The notes beneath the pieces were generated by a model. The model was given only the letters and a program-made list of their open reading frames with translations. It made no database searches and was not told the DNA's origin. The translations under genes and the position numbers were made by a program. A DNA stretch of 64,000 nucleotides from NCBI GenBank assembly GCA_038525525.1, contig JBCBHO010000002.1, positions 1 to 64,000 of the forward strand, in the 5' to 3' direction. Of this stretch, positions 39,575-48,116 are shown piece by piece. Position 1 is the first letter of the stretch. Every line of letters begins with the position of its first letter. This DNA comes from Shimia_B sp038525525 (GTDB lineage Bacteria > Pseudomonadota > Alphaproteobacteria > Rhodobacterales > Rhodobacteraceae).

Positions 39575-40167
39575 AAGGCTTCGGCCAGGCGGGCGACGTA
39601 GCGGGCGAGCGTGTCGATCTCGAGGTTGACCTGATCGCCCTCCTCCATGTCGCCCCAAGTGGTGACGTCCTTCGTGTGCGGGATCATGTTGACCCCGAAG
39701 GTCGCGCCATTCACCTCGTTGACGGTGAGCGATGTGCCGTTGAGCGCGATGGAGCCTTTCGGCGCGATGAATTTCGCCAGCCCTTCCGGCGCCTCGAAGG
39801 TGACGCGCGTGCTGTCGCCCTCGTCGCGGATCGCGGCGATGCGCGCGATGCCGTCCACATGGCCGGAGACGATGTGCCCGCCGAGCTCATCGCCCACCTT
39901 GAGCGCGCGCTCGAGATTGACCCGGCGCCCCTCGGCCCAGGGCTTGTTGCCGCCGAGATTGGTTTTCGAGAGGCTCTCTGCGCTCACGTCCACGTCGAAC
40001 CAGCCCTGCCCCTTGTCCACGACCGTGAGGCAGCACCCGTCGCACGCGATGGAGGCGCCCATGTCCACGCTTTCCATGTCGTACGTCGTCTCGATGCGTG
40101 CGCGCATGTCGCCACGCTGCTCGACGCTCTTGATGCGTCCGATATCGGTGATGATGCCAGTGAACAT
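39571..40167 (-). CDS. ribE: Riboflavin synthase, alpha chain
   Basis: A 198-residue riboflavin synthase that converts two lumazines to riboflavin. It has the two-fold repeated barrel: MFTGIITDIGRI and IACDGCCLTVVD in the first half; GHIVSGHVDGIARI and IALNGTSLTVNEV in the second. The start at 40167 follows AAAGGAGC. It begins the leftward operon ribE-unknown-ribB-ribH-nusB-hydrolase. No FMN riboswitch was recognised in the 153 bp upstream that it shares with the divergent kpsS-like gene. Confidence 0.95.
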   Translation of the reverse strand: MFTGIITDIGRIKSVEQRGDMRARIETTYDMESVDMGASIACDGCCLTVVDKGQGWFDVDVSAESLSKTNLGGNKPWAEGRRVNLERALKVGDELGGHIVSGHVDGIARIAAIRDEGDSTRVTFEAPEGLAKFIAPKGSIALNGTSLTVNEVNGATFGVNMIPHTKDVTTWGDMEEGDQVNLEIDTLARYVARLAEAL

Positions 40168-40320
40168 GGGGGCTCCTTTCGGGAAAGCAGGTAACCCGCC
40201 GGGGGGAGCCCGGCAAGGGAGCGGCAACGCAGCGTCCTTGTGCAGGAGAAGCAGCAAATTCTTTCCGGACGCCCCAAGAGTGACATAAAGAACGGGCAAA
40301 ACACTGGGCAGGCGAGTGAC

Positions 40321-41619
40321 GTGAGAGAGTTCGTGGGCACAAAGACGCGCAGATTCCTCTTTCTACAGGGCCCCCATGGGCCGTTCTTCCACCGGCTGGG
40401 CAAGATGCTCGTAAAGGCCGGGGGCGAGGTCTGGCGCGTTGGGTTCAACGCGGGAGACCGCGCATTCTGGTTCTCGCCGGCGAGCTACCTGCCCTATACC
40501 GGCGCACTCGAGGACTGGCCCGACCATTTCGAGGATCTCACCCGGCAAAAGGGCATCACCGATGTGGTGCTCTACGGCGACACCCGCCCGGTCCATGCCA
40601 CGGCCGTCGCACGCGCCAAGGCGCTCGGGCTCACAATCCATGTCTTCGAAGAAGGCTACATGCGCCCCTACTGGGTCACCTACGAGCGCGGCGGCTCCAA
40701 CGGGCATTCGAGGCTCATGGGCATGAGCGTGGCCGAAATGCAATCCGCGCTGGAACGGTCCGATCTCGACGTGCCGGAAGCGCCGACCCACTGGGGCGAC
40801 ATGCTCCAGCACGTCTTCTACGGCTTCCTCTACCATTTCTTCGTCCTGACCCGGAACGGGCAGTATCGGAGCATCCGCACCCACCGGTCTCTCCCGGTGG
40901 CGAAGGAATTCATGATCTACCTGCGCCGCGTGGTCCTGCAGCCTTTCTCGCGCATCGATCGCGGGCTTTCGACCCTGCGCATCACCCGTGGCGGACACCC
41001 GTTCCACCTCGTGCTCATGCAGTTGGAGCATGACAGCTCCTTCGTGATGCATTCCCCCTTCCAGACGATGACGGAGTTTCTCGAGGTCGCGATCAAGGGC
41101 TTCGCGGAAGGCGCGCCGCGCCATCATCACATCGTCTTCAAGGCGCATCCCATGGAGAGCGGGCGGCTCCCCATGCGGCGGCTCCTGCGGCGGATGGCAC
41201 GGGCGCACGGCGTTGCCGGGCGCGTGCACTACGTGCCTGGCGGCAAGCTCGCGCGGCTTCTGAACCATGCGCGCACGGCGGTGACCGTGAACTCGACGGC
41301 GGCGCAGCAGGTCCTCTGGCGCGGCATCCCGCTCAAGGTCTTCGGCGACGCCGTCTACGCAAAACCTGAATTCGTGAGCAGCCAGCCCCTCGCCGAATTC
41401 TTCGCGGCCCCGGAGCGCCCGGACAACCGCGCCTACAAGGATTACCGCCGCTTCCTGCTCGAAACCTCGCAAATGCCGGGCGGCTTCTATTCAGCCCGTG
41501 GCCGGCGCGAGCTCATGCGGCAGGTCGTCGACATGATGCTCGCGAGCGAAGATCCCTACGACGCCTTCCTGAACGGGAGTGCCGCGCCAAGGCAACAGTT
41601 GCGCCTCGTGCAGGACTAA
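40321..41619 (+). CDS. KpsS-like capsule beta-Kdo transferase/export protein
   Basis: A 432-residue cytosolic protein of the capsule synthesis KpsS/LipB family. After an N-terminal strand (FLFLQGPHGPFFHRLGKML) it shows the HVFEEGYMRPYWVTYE motif near residue 105, VFKAHPMESGR near 280 and NSTAAQQVLWRGIPLKVFG near 330, the nucleotide-sugar (CMP-Kdo) site. KpsS adds the first Kdo to phosphatidylglycerol as the anchor of group-2 type capsules. The GTG at 40321 is preferred; an in-frame GTG at 40240 would add 27 residues. It leads the capsule genes that stand between ribE and ribD. Confidence 0.85.
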   Translation: MREFVGTKTRRFLFLQGPHGPFFHRLGKMLVKAGGEVWRVGFNAGDRAFWFSPASYLPYTGALEDWPDHFEDLTRQKGITDVVLYGDTRPVHATAVARAKALGLTIHVFEEGYMRPYWVTYERGGSNGHSRLMGMSVAEMQSALERSDLDVPEAPTHWGDMLQHVFYGFLYHFFVLTRNGQYRSIRTHRSLPVAKEFMIYLRRVVLQPFSRIDRGLSTLRITRGGHPFHLVLMQLEHDSSFVMHSPFQTMTEFLEVAIKGFAEGAPRHHHIVFKAHPMESGRLPMRRLLRRMARAHGVAGRVHYVPGGKLARLLNHARTAVTVNSTAAQQVLWRGIPLKVFGDAVYAKPEFVSSQPLAEFFAAPERPDNRAYKDYRRFLLETSQMPGGFYSARGRRELMRQVVDMMLASEDPYDAFLNGSAAPRQQLRLVQD

Positions 41620-41708
41620 CCGCGCACCATCGAGCTTCCTTTTTTGCGGGATTCCTGTAGCTTACGAAAAAAAGCTGAGGCAGCATTTCAAAAAAGGGAG
41701 TCGAAGCA

Positions 41709-42854
41709 GTGACTTCTCTCACATCAAAGCGCCCCAACGCATGGGTGCGTGCCACGATCGCATGCTGCGCCGTGGCCCTCGTCGCGTCCTGCGGCTTGCC
41801 CCGCTCGGGCCCCACCAAGGCAGAGATTTTCGAAGGCTCGGTGCAGCGGCAAGGCGATGCATTCGTCGTTGTCGTCAATGACCGGGTCACGCGAGCGACG
41901 GCCGTCACCCCGGCCCTGGGCTTTACCGAGGACTTCCTGAACGCGACGGACCTCGGCTCCGACACGATCCGGCCGGGCGATGTTCTGGGCCTTACGATCT
42001 GGGAAAACGTGGAGGACGGCCTCCTTGCCTCCGCAGGTCAGAATGCCACCGTGCTCGAAGAGGTTCAGGTGGACGGTGCGGGCTTCATCTTCGTCCCCTA
42101 TGCGGGACGGCTTCGCGCCGCCGGCAACACGCCCGAGGCGATCCGGCGCCTGATCGCGAGCCGTCTCGATGAACAAACGCCCGACCCGCAGGTTCAGGTG
42201 CGTCGCGTGGCCGGTGACGGCGCGACCGTCTCCGTCGTGGGAGCCGTGGGAGGGCAAGGCGTCTTTGCCATCGAGCGCCCCACGCGGCGTCTCTCTTCCA
42301 TGCTTGCGCGCGCGGGCGGTGTGACCGTCGAGCCGGAGATCGCGCAGATCACGATCATTCGCGGGAGCCATCGCGGCACCGTGTGGTTCAACGATCTTTA
42401 CGAAAATCCGGAAAGCGACATCGCGCTCCGCGGCGGGGATCGCATCCTCGTGGAAGCCGACAGCCGCACCTTCACGGCACTCGGGGCCACCGGCGGCCAG
42501 ACCCGCGTGCCCTTCGACAGTCAAACCATCAGCGCGCTGGAGGCCATTGCGAGCGTGGGCGGGCTCAATTCCTCCATCGCTGACCCCACGGGGGTCTTCG
42601 TTCTTCGGAACGAGCCACAGGAGATCGCAGCCGCGGTCGTGGGCCGGGCGGATCTCGTGGGCACGCAGCGCATGGCCTATGTGCTCGACCTCACGAAACC
42701 CAACGGGATGTTCCAGGCGCGGGACTTCGCCATTCGCGACGGGGATACCGTCTATGTCACGGAGGCCCCCTTCGTGACGTGGAACAAGACCATTTCGGCA
42801 CTGACAGGCTCGCTCGGCTCCGCCAACGCGATCAGCTCGCTGGCCGGCAACTAA
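41709..42854 (+). CDS. Outer-membrane polysaccharide export lipoprotein (Wza/KpsD-like)
   Basis: A 381-residue OPX protein. A lipobox (CAVALVASCG, Cys near residue 28) follows the signal sequence. The Poly_export domain begins with IRPGDVLGLTIWENV near residue 87 and GFIFVPYAGRLRAAG near 117, followed by SLBB-type repeats (SVVGAVGGQGVFAI and TFTALGATGGQTRV). It builds the outer-membrane channel for capsule export. The start is GTG at 41709 with a GGGAG site. It is 8 bp from the KpsC-like gene. The 89-bp gap before it contains A/T runs (AGCTT...AAAAAAAGCT) but no clear promoter. Confidence 0.88.
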   Translation: MTSLTSKRPNAWVRATIACCAVALVASCGLPRSGPTKAEIFEGSVQRQGDAFVVVVNDRVTRATAVTPALGFTEDFLNATDLGSDTIRPGDVLGLTIWENVEDGLLASAGQNATVLEEVQVDGAGFIFVPYAGRLRAAGNTPEAIRRLIASRLDEQTPDPQVQVRRVAGDGATVSVVGAVGGQGVFAIERPTRRLSSMLARAGGVTVEPEIAQITIIRGSHRGTVWFNDLYENPESDIALRGGDRILVEADSRTFTALGATGGQTRVPFDSQTISALEAIASVGGLNSSIADPTGVFVLRNEPQEIAAAVVGRADLVGTQRMAYVLDLTKPNGMFQARDFAIRDGDTVYVTEAPFVTWNKTISALTGSLGSANAISSLAGN

Positions 42855-42862
42855 GCGCCCCC

Positions 42863-44833
42863 ATGCAAGCGGAGAGAGAGCCGCTCTACGTCTACAATGG
42901 CGGCTTTCTCCTTCAGCGGCGGTTGCGCCGCATCCTCTCCCTCGCAGGCTATGACCTAAAGCTGGGCTGCCCCAGGGGCGGCGCGCGCGTGGGCGTCTGG
43001 GGCCGGTCTCCCACGGCGCATCGCGGTGAGGCGATGGCCGCACGGCACGGGGCGCCGATCCTGCGCGTGGAAGACGCCTTTCTCCGATCCGTGAAGCCCG
43101 GGCGCGATGGCGAGCCGCCGCTTGGCCTCCTCCTCGACCGCGCGGGCGTGCATTTCGACGCGTCCCAGCCGTCGGACCTCGAGACGCTCCTCGCCACGCA
43201 CCCGCTGGACGACACCGCCCTCCTCGACCGTGGGCGCAACGCGCTCGACCGGATGAAGCGCGCGCATCTCTCCAAGTACAACGCGACGCACCCGGAGCTC
43301 GAGCCCCCGGCCCCGGGCTATGTCGTGGTCATAGACCAGACCTTGGGCGATGCCTCCCTCATGGGCGCAGGGCGCGAGGCATTCCAAGAGATGCTCGTCT
43401 TCGCGCAGACGGAGCATCCCGGGGCGCGCATCCTCCTTAAGACCCACCCGGAGACGGCGGCGGGCCACCGTGCCGGGCATTTCGGCGCGACGGACGACAC
43501 AAATCTCATCACGCACTACGACGCGCCCGTCTCTCCGTGGCGGCTCTTTGAAGGCGCGCGGGCGGTCTACACCGTCAGCTCCGGCTTGGGGTTCGAGGCC
43601 ATCTTCGCGGGGCTGAAGCCCCGCGTCTTCGGTCAGCCCTTCTACAGCGGCTGGGGCCTCACGCAGGACGAGCATCCAGTGCCGCGGCGCGAGCGGACGT
43701 TGACCCGCGCGCAGCTCTTCGCGGGGGCCATGGTGCTCTATCCCACTTGGTACGACCCGTATCGCGATGCGCTCTGCGAGATCGAAGACGTGGTCAGCGC
43801 CCTCGAGGCCCAGGCCCGCGCCTGGCGGGAGGACAATGAGGGCTGGGTCATGTCCGGCATGCGTCTGTGGAAGCGACGCACGCTCGCCCGGTTCTACGGC
43901 GCCCATCGCGCGCCCATCTTCGAGGATGATCCCGCGAAGGCGGAGCGCATCGGCCGCCCGCACATGGCCTGGGCCTCAAAGGGCGCGGCGGGGGCCGTAC
44001 GCTGCGAAGACGGATTCCTGCGCTCCCGCGGGCTTGGCGCGGAACTCGTGCCGCCGCTCTCTCTCGTTCTCGATGACCTCGGGATCTACTACGATCCCAG
44101 CCGGGAGAGCAGGCTCGAACGTCTCATCTCAGGCTCTGCCGACTTGCCGAAGGGCTGCCTCGTCCGGGCCCGCGCGCTGCGCGAGAGCCTCGTCGCCGCG
44201 GGCTTGAGCAAGTACAATCTCGGCGGGACGCAGGCCGCACTCCCCGAGGGTCATCGCATCCTCGTGCCGGGGCAAGTCGAAGATGACGCATCCATTCGCC
44301 TGGGCGCCGGGGACATCGCCACCAATGCCGGACTTCTCAAGGCCCTCCGCGATGCCCATCCGGAGGCCGTCATCGTCTACAAGCCCCACCCCGACGTGGA
44401 GGCAGGGCTGCGCCCCGGCGCGGTCGATGCCGAGGGGCTGGCCGACGTGGTCGCAAGCGGGGCCGATCCCATCGCGCTCATCAACGCCTGTGACGCGGTC
44501 TGGACGATGACATCCCTCCTCGGGTTCGAGGCGCTCCTCAGGCATAAGCCGGTGACCTGCCTCGGTACGCCGTTCTACGCGGGATGGGGCCTCACCCGGG
44601 ACCTCGGCCCCGTCCCTGCGCGCCGCCGGGGGGATGTGACCCTCGACGGCCTCGTCCACGCCGCCCTGATCGAATACCCGCGATACTTCGATCCGCTGAC
44701 TGGCCTCCCCTGCCCCGTGGAAGTGGCGGTGGCGCGGCTCGCGGCGGGCGCGATCCCCCGCGCCGGCTTGCCGCTCAGGCTTCTGGCCAAGGCGCAGGGC
44801 GCGCTGGCCTCCTACGCGCATCTATGGCGCTGA
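42863..44833 (+). CDS. KpsC-like capsule beta-Kdo transferase, two tandem domains
   Basis: A 656-residue protein with two homologous glycosyltransferase halves. Half one shows RVEDAFLRSVKPG near residue 65, LLKTHPET near 190 and TVSSGLGFEAIFAG near 235. Half two repeats these as RCEDGFLRSRGLGAE near 380, YKPHPDVEAG near 505 and TMTSLLGFEALLRHK near 550. Each half also ends with the GWGLT motif. KpsC extends the poly-Kdo linker with alternating linkages on the lipid anchor. Its last 12 bp overlap the convergent ribD. With the KpsS and Wza proteins it implies a lipid-linked capsule exported here; an ABC transporter is not in the window. Confidence 0.88.
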   Translation: MQAEREPLYVYNGGFLLQRRLRRILSLAGYDLKLGCPRGGARVGVWGRSPTAHRGEAMAARHGAPILRVEDAFLRSVKPGRDGEPPLGLLLDRAGVHFDASQPSDLETLLATHPLDDTALLDRGRNALDRMKRAHLSKYNATHPELEPPAPGYVVVIDQTLGDASLMGAGREAFQEMLVFAQTEHPGARILLKTHPETAAGHRAGHFGATDDTNLITHYDAPVSPWRLFEGARAVYTVSSGLGFEAIFAGLKPRVFGQPFYSGWGLTQDEHPVPRRERTLTRAQLFAGAMVLYPTWYDPYRDALCEIEDVVSALEAQARAWREDNEGWVMSGMRLWKRRTLARFYGAHRAPIFEDDPAKAERIGRPHMAWASKGAAGAVRCEDGFLRSRGLGAELVPPLSLVLDDLGIYYDPSRESRLERLISGSADLPKGCLVRARALRESLVAAGLSKYNLGGTQAALPEGHRILVPGQVEDDASIRLGAGDIATNAGLLKALRDAHPEAVIVYKPHPDVEAGLRPGAVDAEGLADVVASGADPIALINACDAVWTMTSLLGFEALLRHKPVTCLGTPFYAGWGLTRDLGPVPARRRGDVTLDGLVHAALIEYPRYFDPLTGLPCPVEVAVARLAAGAIPRAGLPLRLLAKAQGALASYAHLWR

Positions 44834-45913
44834 GCGCACCCAGACGTGCTCGATATCCGCGCCGATGCGGCGTGTGCTCTCCAGGCTGAACCGACGCGCT
44901 TCGCCCAGACGGTCGAGCCCCAGGGCACCGACCGAGGGCTGCCCCTCGGCCCCCAGCGCCATGCCGGCAGTGTATCCCACGAGCCGGTCCACGAGACCGG
45001 CATCGAGGAGGGACGCCGCCAGCGCTCCACCGCCCTCGCAGAAGACCCGCGTCAGCCCCGCCTCGCCTAGAACTTGCGCCATGGCGGAGACGTCGACTTG
45101 CCGACCGGCCAAGGGCACAAGCAGCGTCCGCGCGCCGAGCCCGGTCCAGGCGGCGATGAGTTCGCGGTCCGCGTCGGGCCCGTGGCAGATCCAGAGAGGC
45201 ACCTCCTTGGCCGTCCGCGCCAAGGTGCTGTCGAGGGGCAGATCGAGCCGCCGCGAGGCGACGACACGCACCGGCTGCATCGTGGCCCCGAGCCCGCGGA
45301 CCGTGAGAGATGGGTCATCCGCGCGGGCCGTTCCGGCGCCGATCAGGACCGCGTCATGGCGCGACCGGGCCCCGTGGACGGCGCGGCGCGCTTCGGGCCC
45401 CGTGATCCATTGGCTCTCTCCCGTGGCCGTGGCGATCCGGCCGTCGAAGGAACTGGCCAGTTTCAAGGTGAAGAGCGGCCGCCCTTGCTCGATCCGCGAC
45501 AGGAAGCCCGCGAGGTCCCGTCTGGCCTCGGCCTCAAGCACGCCCTCGGTCACCTCGATCCCGGCCGCGCGGAGCATTTCGCTCCCCCGCCCGGAGACAC
45601 GGGGGTCAGGATCTCCCGCCGCAATGACGACCCGCGAGACGCCCGCGGCCACGAGCGCCTCTGCACAGGGCGGGGTCTTCCCATGATGGGCACAGGGCTC
45701 CAAAGTGACGTAGACCGTGGCCCCCCTCGCATCGCCGGCTTGGCCGAGCGCCACGACTTCCGCATGGGGGCGCCCACCATCCCGCGTCCAGCCGCGCCCG
45801 ATCACGCGGCCCTCTCGGACGATGACACAGCCCACCGCCGGGTTCGGCCATGTCCGCCCCTGCCCTCGCGCGCCGAGCGCAAGGGCCAGCGACATGAACC
45901 GCGCGTCGCTCAC
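44822..45913 (-). CDS. ribD: Bifunctional pyrimidine deaminase/reductase RibD
   Basis: A 363-residue fusion that catalyses the second and third steps of riboflavin synthesis. The deaminase half has the zinc motif PHAEVVALGQAG near residue 50 and PCAHHGKTPPC near 75. The reductase half begins near 150 with FTLKLASSFDGRIA and contains VLIGAGTARADDPSL near 195. The start at 45913 overlaps the nrdR end by 4 bp. Its partners ribE, ribB and ribH lie 5 kb away behind the capsule genes. Confidence 0.94.
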   Translation of the reverse strand: MSDARFMSLALALGARGQGRTWPNPAVGCVIVREGRVIGRGWTRDGGRPHAEVVALGQAGDARGATVYVTLEPCAHHGKTPPCAEALVAAGVSRVVIAAGDPDPRVSGRGSEMLRAAGIEVTEGVLEAEARRDLAGFLSRIEQGRPLFTLKLASSFDGRIATATGESQWITGPEARRAVHGARSRHDAVLIGAGTARADDPSLTVRGLGATMQPVRVVASRRLDLPLDSTLARTAKEVPLWICHGPDADRELIAAWTGLGARTLLVPLAGRQVDVSAMAQVLGEAGLTRVFCEGGGALAASLLDAGLVDRLVGYTAGMALGAEGQPSVGALGLDRLGEARRFSLESTRRIGADIEHVWVRSAP

Positions 45914-46377
45914 TCTTCCTTGATGGGGGACGGGCGCAGCTCTTCGATGAACTCCTCGAAGTCATCCGCGGCCTGGAAATTCTTGTAGACGCTGGCGAAG
46001 CGCACGTAGGCCACCGCATCGATCCGGTGCAGTGCCTCCATGACGATCTCGCCGATCGTGGCGGACGGGATATCCGTCTCCCCGAGGCTTTCAAGGCGGC
46101 GCACGAGGCCGGAGATCATCTGGTCGATGCGTTCGGGCTCGATGGGCCGCTTCTGCAGAGCGATCCGGATCGACCGCTCAAGCTTGTCACGGTCGAAATC
46201 CTCTCGACGGCCATTCGTCTTGATGACGGTGAGATCGCGCAGCTGGACCCTCTCGTAGGTCGTGAAGCGCCCCCCGCAGGCCGGGCAGAACCGGCGGCGA
46301 CGGATGGCGGCGTGATCTTCGGCCGGGCGGCTATCCTTCACCTGGGTGTCCACGTTTCCGCAAAATGGGCAGCGCAT
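45910..46377 (-). CDS. nrdR: Transcriptional repressor NrdR
   Basis: A 155-residue repressor of ribonucleotide reductase genes. The zinc ribbon is MRCPFCGNVDTQVKDSRP with the second pair FCPACGGRFTTYER, and an ATP-cone domain follows from about residue 49 (VIKTNGRREDFDRDKLERSI). It senses the ATP/dATP balance. It precedes ribD with a 4-bp overlap, the standard order of the family. The promoter region holds a consensus DnaA box. Confidence 0.96.
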   Translation of the reverse strand: MRCPFCGNVDTQVKDSRPAEDHAAIRRRRFCPACGGRFTTYERVQLRDLTVIKTNGRREDFDRDKLERSIRIALQKRPIEPERIDQMISGLVRRLESLGETDIPSATIGEIVMEALHRIDAVAYVRFASVYKNFQAADDFEEFIEELRPSPIKEE

Positions 46378-46400
46378 TCGTCCCTCACTCTCTGCCTCTT

Positions 46401-46445
46401 GGGGGTTAGCCCCCCTTATCCACAGGCACTATAGGACACGGTCAA
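46401..46445 (-). promoter_or_regulatory. nrdR promoter region with DnaA box and hairpin
   Basis: On the minus strand, TTGACC (46445-46440) lies 17 bases before TGGATA (46422-46417), a possible promoter. The latter overlaps TTATCCACA at 46416-46424 (plus strand), a perfect match to the DnaA consensus TTATNCACA. Immediately downstream, in the leader, GGGGG-ttag-CCCCC (46401-46414) forms a hairpin. DnaA control of nrdR would link nucleotide supply to replication, but one 9-mer can occur by chance. Confidence 0.35.
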
Positions 46446-46487
46446 AGCTTTGGGTAGTAGGCAAATGCAGCCACTTGATATGGTGGA

Positions 46488-46910
46488 TTACCGATCCGGC
46501 TGCCAATGGAGGGCGATCTCGCGACGGTGCGGCCTGCTGCGATGCTCCCAGAGATAGAGGCCTTGCCACGTGCCCAGCATCAGGCGGCCCGCCCGCACTG
46601 GGACGGCCAGCGAGACGGGAAGAACGGCGGCCTTGATGTGAGCGGGCATGTCATCGGGGCCCTCCAGCGTGTGCCTGAGGTACGCCATGGAAGGATCGTC
46701 CGCCGGGGGCACGAAGCGCTCGAAGAACGCGTCGAGATCCCTGCGCACATCCGGATCGGCGTTTTCCTGGATGAGCAGGGAGCACGAGGTATGACGCACG
46801 AAGAGGGTCAGAAGCCCGTCACCCGAGAGGTCCGCGGCGCGGACGACATCGCGCGTGATGTCGATCAGCCCTGCGCCGCTCGTCTCGATCGTGAGGATGT
46901 GCGTCGGCAA
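46488..46910 (-). CDS. YjbQ-family (UPF0047) protein
   Basis: A 140-residue protein of the YjbQ fold: ILTIETSGAGLIDITRDV at the front, TLFVRHTSCSLLIQENADPD near residue 40 and the end GTWQGLYLWEHR. Members have weak thiamin phosphate synthase-like activity, and their true role is unsettled. No ATG exists in the right place. The best start is TTG at 46910, 7 bp after the stop of the upstream gene, with a poor ribosome site. Expression would then depend on the upstream gene's translation. Confidence 0.75.
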   Translation of the reverse strand: MPTHILTIETSGAGLIDITRDVVRAADLSGDGLLTLFVRHTSCSLLIQENADPDVRRDLDAFFERFVPPADDPSMAYLRHTLEGPDDMPAHIKAAVLPVSLAVPVRAGRLMLGTWQGLYLWEHRSRPHRREIALHWQPDR

Positions 46911-46917
46911 GTCCGTG

Positions 46918-47181
46918 TCACTGGGTGAAGCAGAAGGCGAGCATCGCTTCGCTCTCGTCGCCCAGGTGGAGAGCGATGACGTCCGGCAAGGGCTGAAGGG
47001 AAATCGCACAGACGTCCGCCTCGGTGGGCGTCGCAAAGGGCAAGGCCGGCGCGGCGGCAAGCTCCGCCTGCGCGGGCGTGAACGCGACGCGCTCTTCAAA
47101 CTCCTCGATGGGAGCCTTCGTCGCGAGCGCGAGCGTGGGGACGAGGAGAGCGGCGGCTAGGGTCGGGAGCAGCGCTTTCAT
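46918..47181 (-). CDS. Small exported protein, unknown
   Basis: An 87-residue protein with a signal peptide (MKALLPTLAAALLVPTLALA) followed by about 65 acidic residues and two cysteines (one near residue 58, one near 84 in MLAFCFTQ), which could form a disulfide in the periplasm. The ATG follows GAGGTGCCCC. It lies 8 bp before the YjbQ gene and probably shares its transcript. No family is recognised. Confidence 0.65.
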   Translation of the reverse strand: MKALLPTLAAALLVPTLALATKAPIEEFEERVAFTPAQAELAAAPALPFATPTEADVCAISLQPLPDVIALHLGDESEAMLAFCFTQ

Positions 47182-47373
47182 GGGGCACCTCTGTTATAAC
47201 GATGCTTGATAAATGGGCGGCAGGCGGCGCCCCGGCAATTAACACCGATGCACATTGAGGTGTTCCCTTGTGCGCGAAGCGTGATGCCATTGGGCCGGAT
47301 GCAGCGTTCGCCGTCCCCGAGGGGGACCCTTTCCGACCCCGGCGCGTTAGCCCACCAACGACGGAGGCTTTCT

Positions 47374-48045
47374 ATGACAAAATCGATATTCATCACCGGC
47401 GCATCCAGTGGCATCGGCGCGGCGACCGCGCGCGCCTGCGTCGCGGCCGGTTGGAAGGTGGGCCTCATGGCGCGGTCAGAGGAGAAGCTGACGGCCCTTC
47501 GGGCCGACCTCGGTGACGCCGCCCTCGCGCTGCCGGGCGATGCCACCTCCCTCGATGCTCAACAGGACGCGATCGACAAGCTCGTCGGCGCCTTTGGCCC
47601 GCTTCATGCGGCCTTTGCAAATGCCGGCACAGGGCTCGATACGCCGGGCACCGAAGCGGGCGATCCCGCGGAATGGGAAAAGCTCGTCCAGATCAACATC
47701 ATGGGGCTGCTCTACACGGCCAAGGCCGCGCTGCCGCACTTGAAGGAGACGAAGGGGCACATGGTGCTGACAGGCTCCGCCGCTGGACGCCGGCACATCA
47801 AGGGCTCCATCTACGGCGCGTCGAAATGGTTCGTGCACGGCTTCGGCGGCAACCTCGCGGAGGAGATGCGCGACTGGGGCGGCCGCTGTACTGTGGTGGC
47901 GCCCGGCATGGTCGACACGCCCTTCTTCTCGAGCCCGAAGCCCGACAAGCTCCAAGCCGAAGACGTCGCAAGCGCCGTCCTGCATGCGCTCGAGGCTGAC
48001 CCGCGCGCAAACGTTCAGGAAGTTTTCATGATGCCCACCAACTGA
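47374..48045 (+). CDS. Short-chain dehydrogenase/reductase
   Basis: A 223-residue classical SDR. The cofactor loop is TGASSGIG at residues 8-15, NAG near 84, and the catalytic residues are Ser in LTGSAAG near 137 and the YGASK motif near 151. The Arg after the first strand (MARSEEKLTALR) suggests NADP(H). The start follows ACGGAGG. The substrate cannot be read from sequence. Two nested hairpins follow its stop by 5 bp. Confidence 0.88.
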   Translation: MTKSIFITGASSGIGAATARACVAAGWKVGLMARSEEKLTALRADLGDAALALPGDATSLDAQQDAIDKLVGAFGPLHAAFANAGTGLDTPGTEAGDPAEWEKLVQINIMGLLYTAKAALPHLKETKGHMVLTGSAAGRRHIKGSIYGASKWFVHGFGGNLAEEMRDWGGRCTVVAPGMVDTPFFSSPKPDKLQAEDVASAVLHALEADPRANVQEVFMMPTN

Positions 48046-48050
48046 GCCCC

Positions 48051-48094
48051 AAAATCCTTGCGAAGGATTTTGCAAATTCCTTCGCAAGGAATTT
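48051..48094. repeat. Tandem perfect hairpins of the AAATTCCTTCGCAAGG type
   Basis: Two 21-base perfect palindromic hairpins lie 2 bp apart. AAAATCCTT-gcg-AAGGATTTT is at 48051-48071 and AAATTCCTT-cgc-AAGGAATTT at 48074-48094. The loops are complementary (gcg and cgc), so the pair can also form a long cruciform. The first may terminate the SDR transcript. The shared TTCG-centred, AAATTC-flanked layout resembles the sox hairpin at 56395-56418 and suggests a dispersed palindrome family. Confidence 0.75.
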
Positions 48095-48116
48095 GTCAGC
48101 CCTGAGAGGAGAGACC

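Noticed and set aside
40168..40320. FMN riboswitch upstream of ribE
   Set aside because: The conserved RFN motifs were not found in the 153-bp leader.
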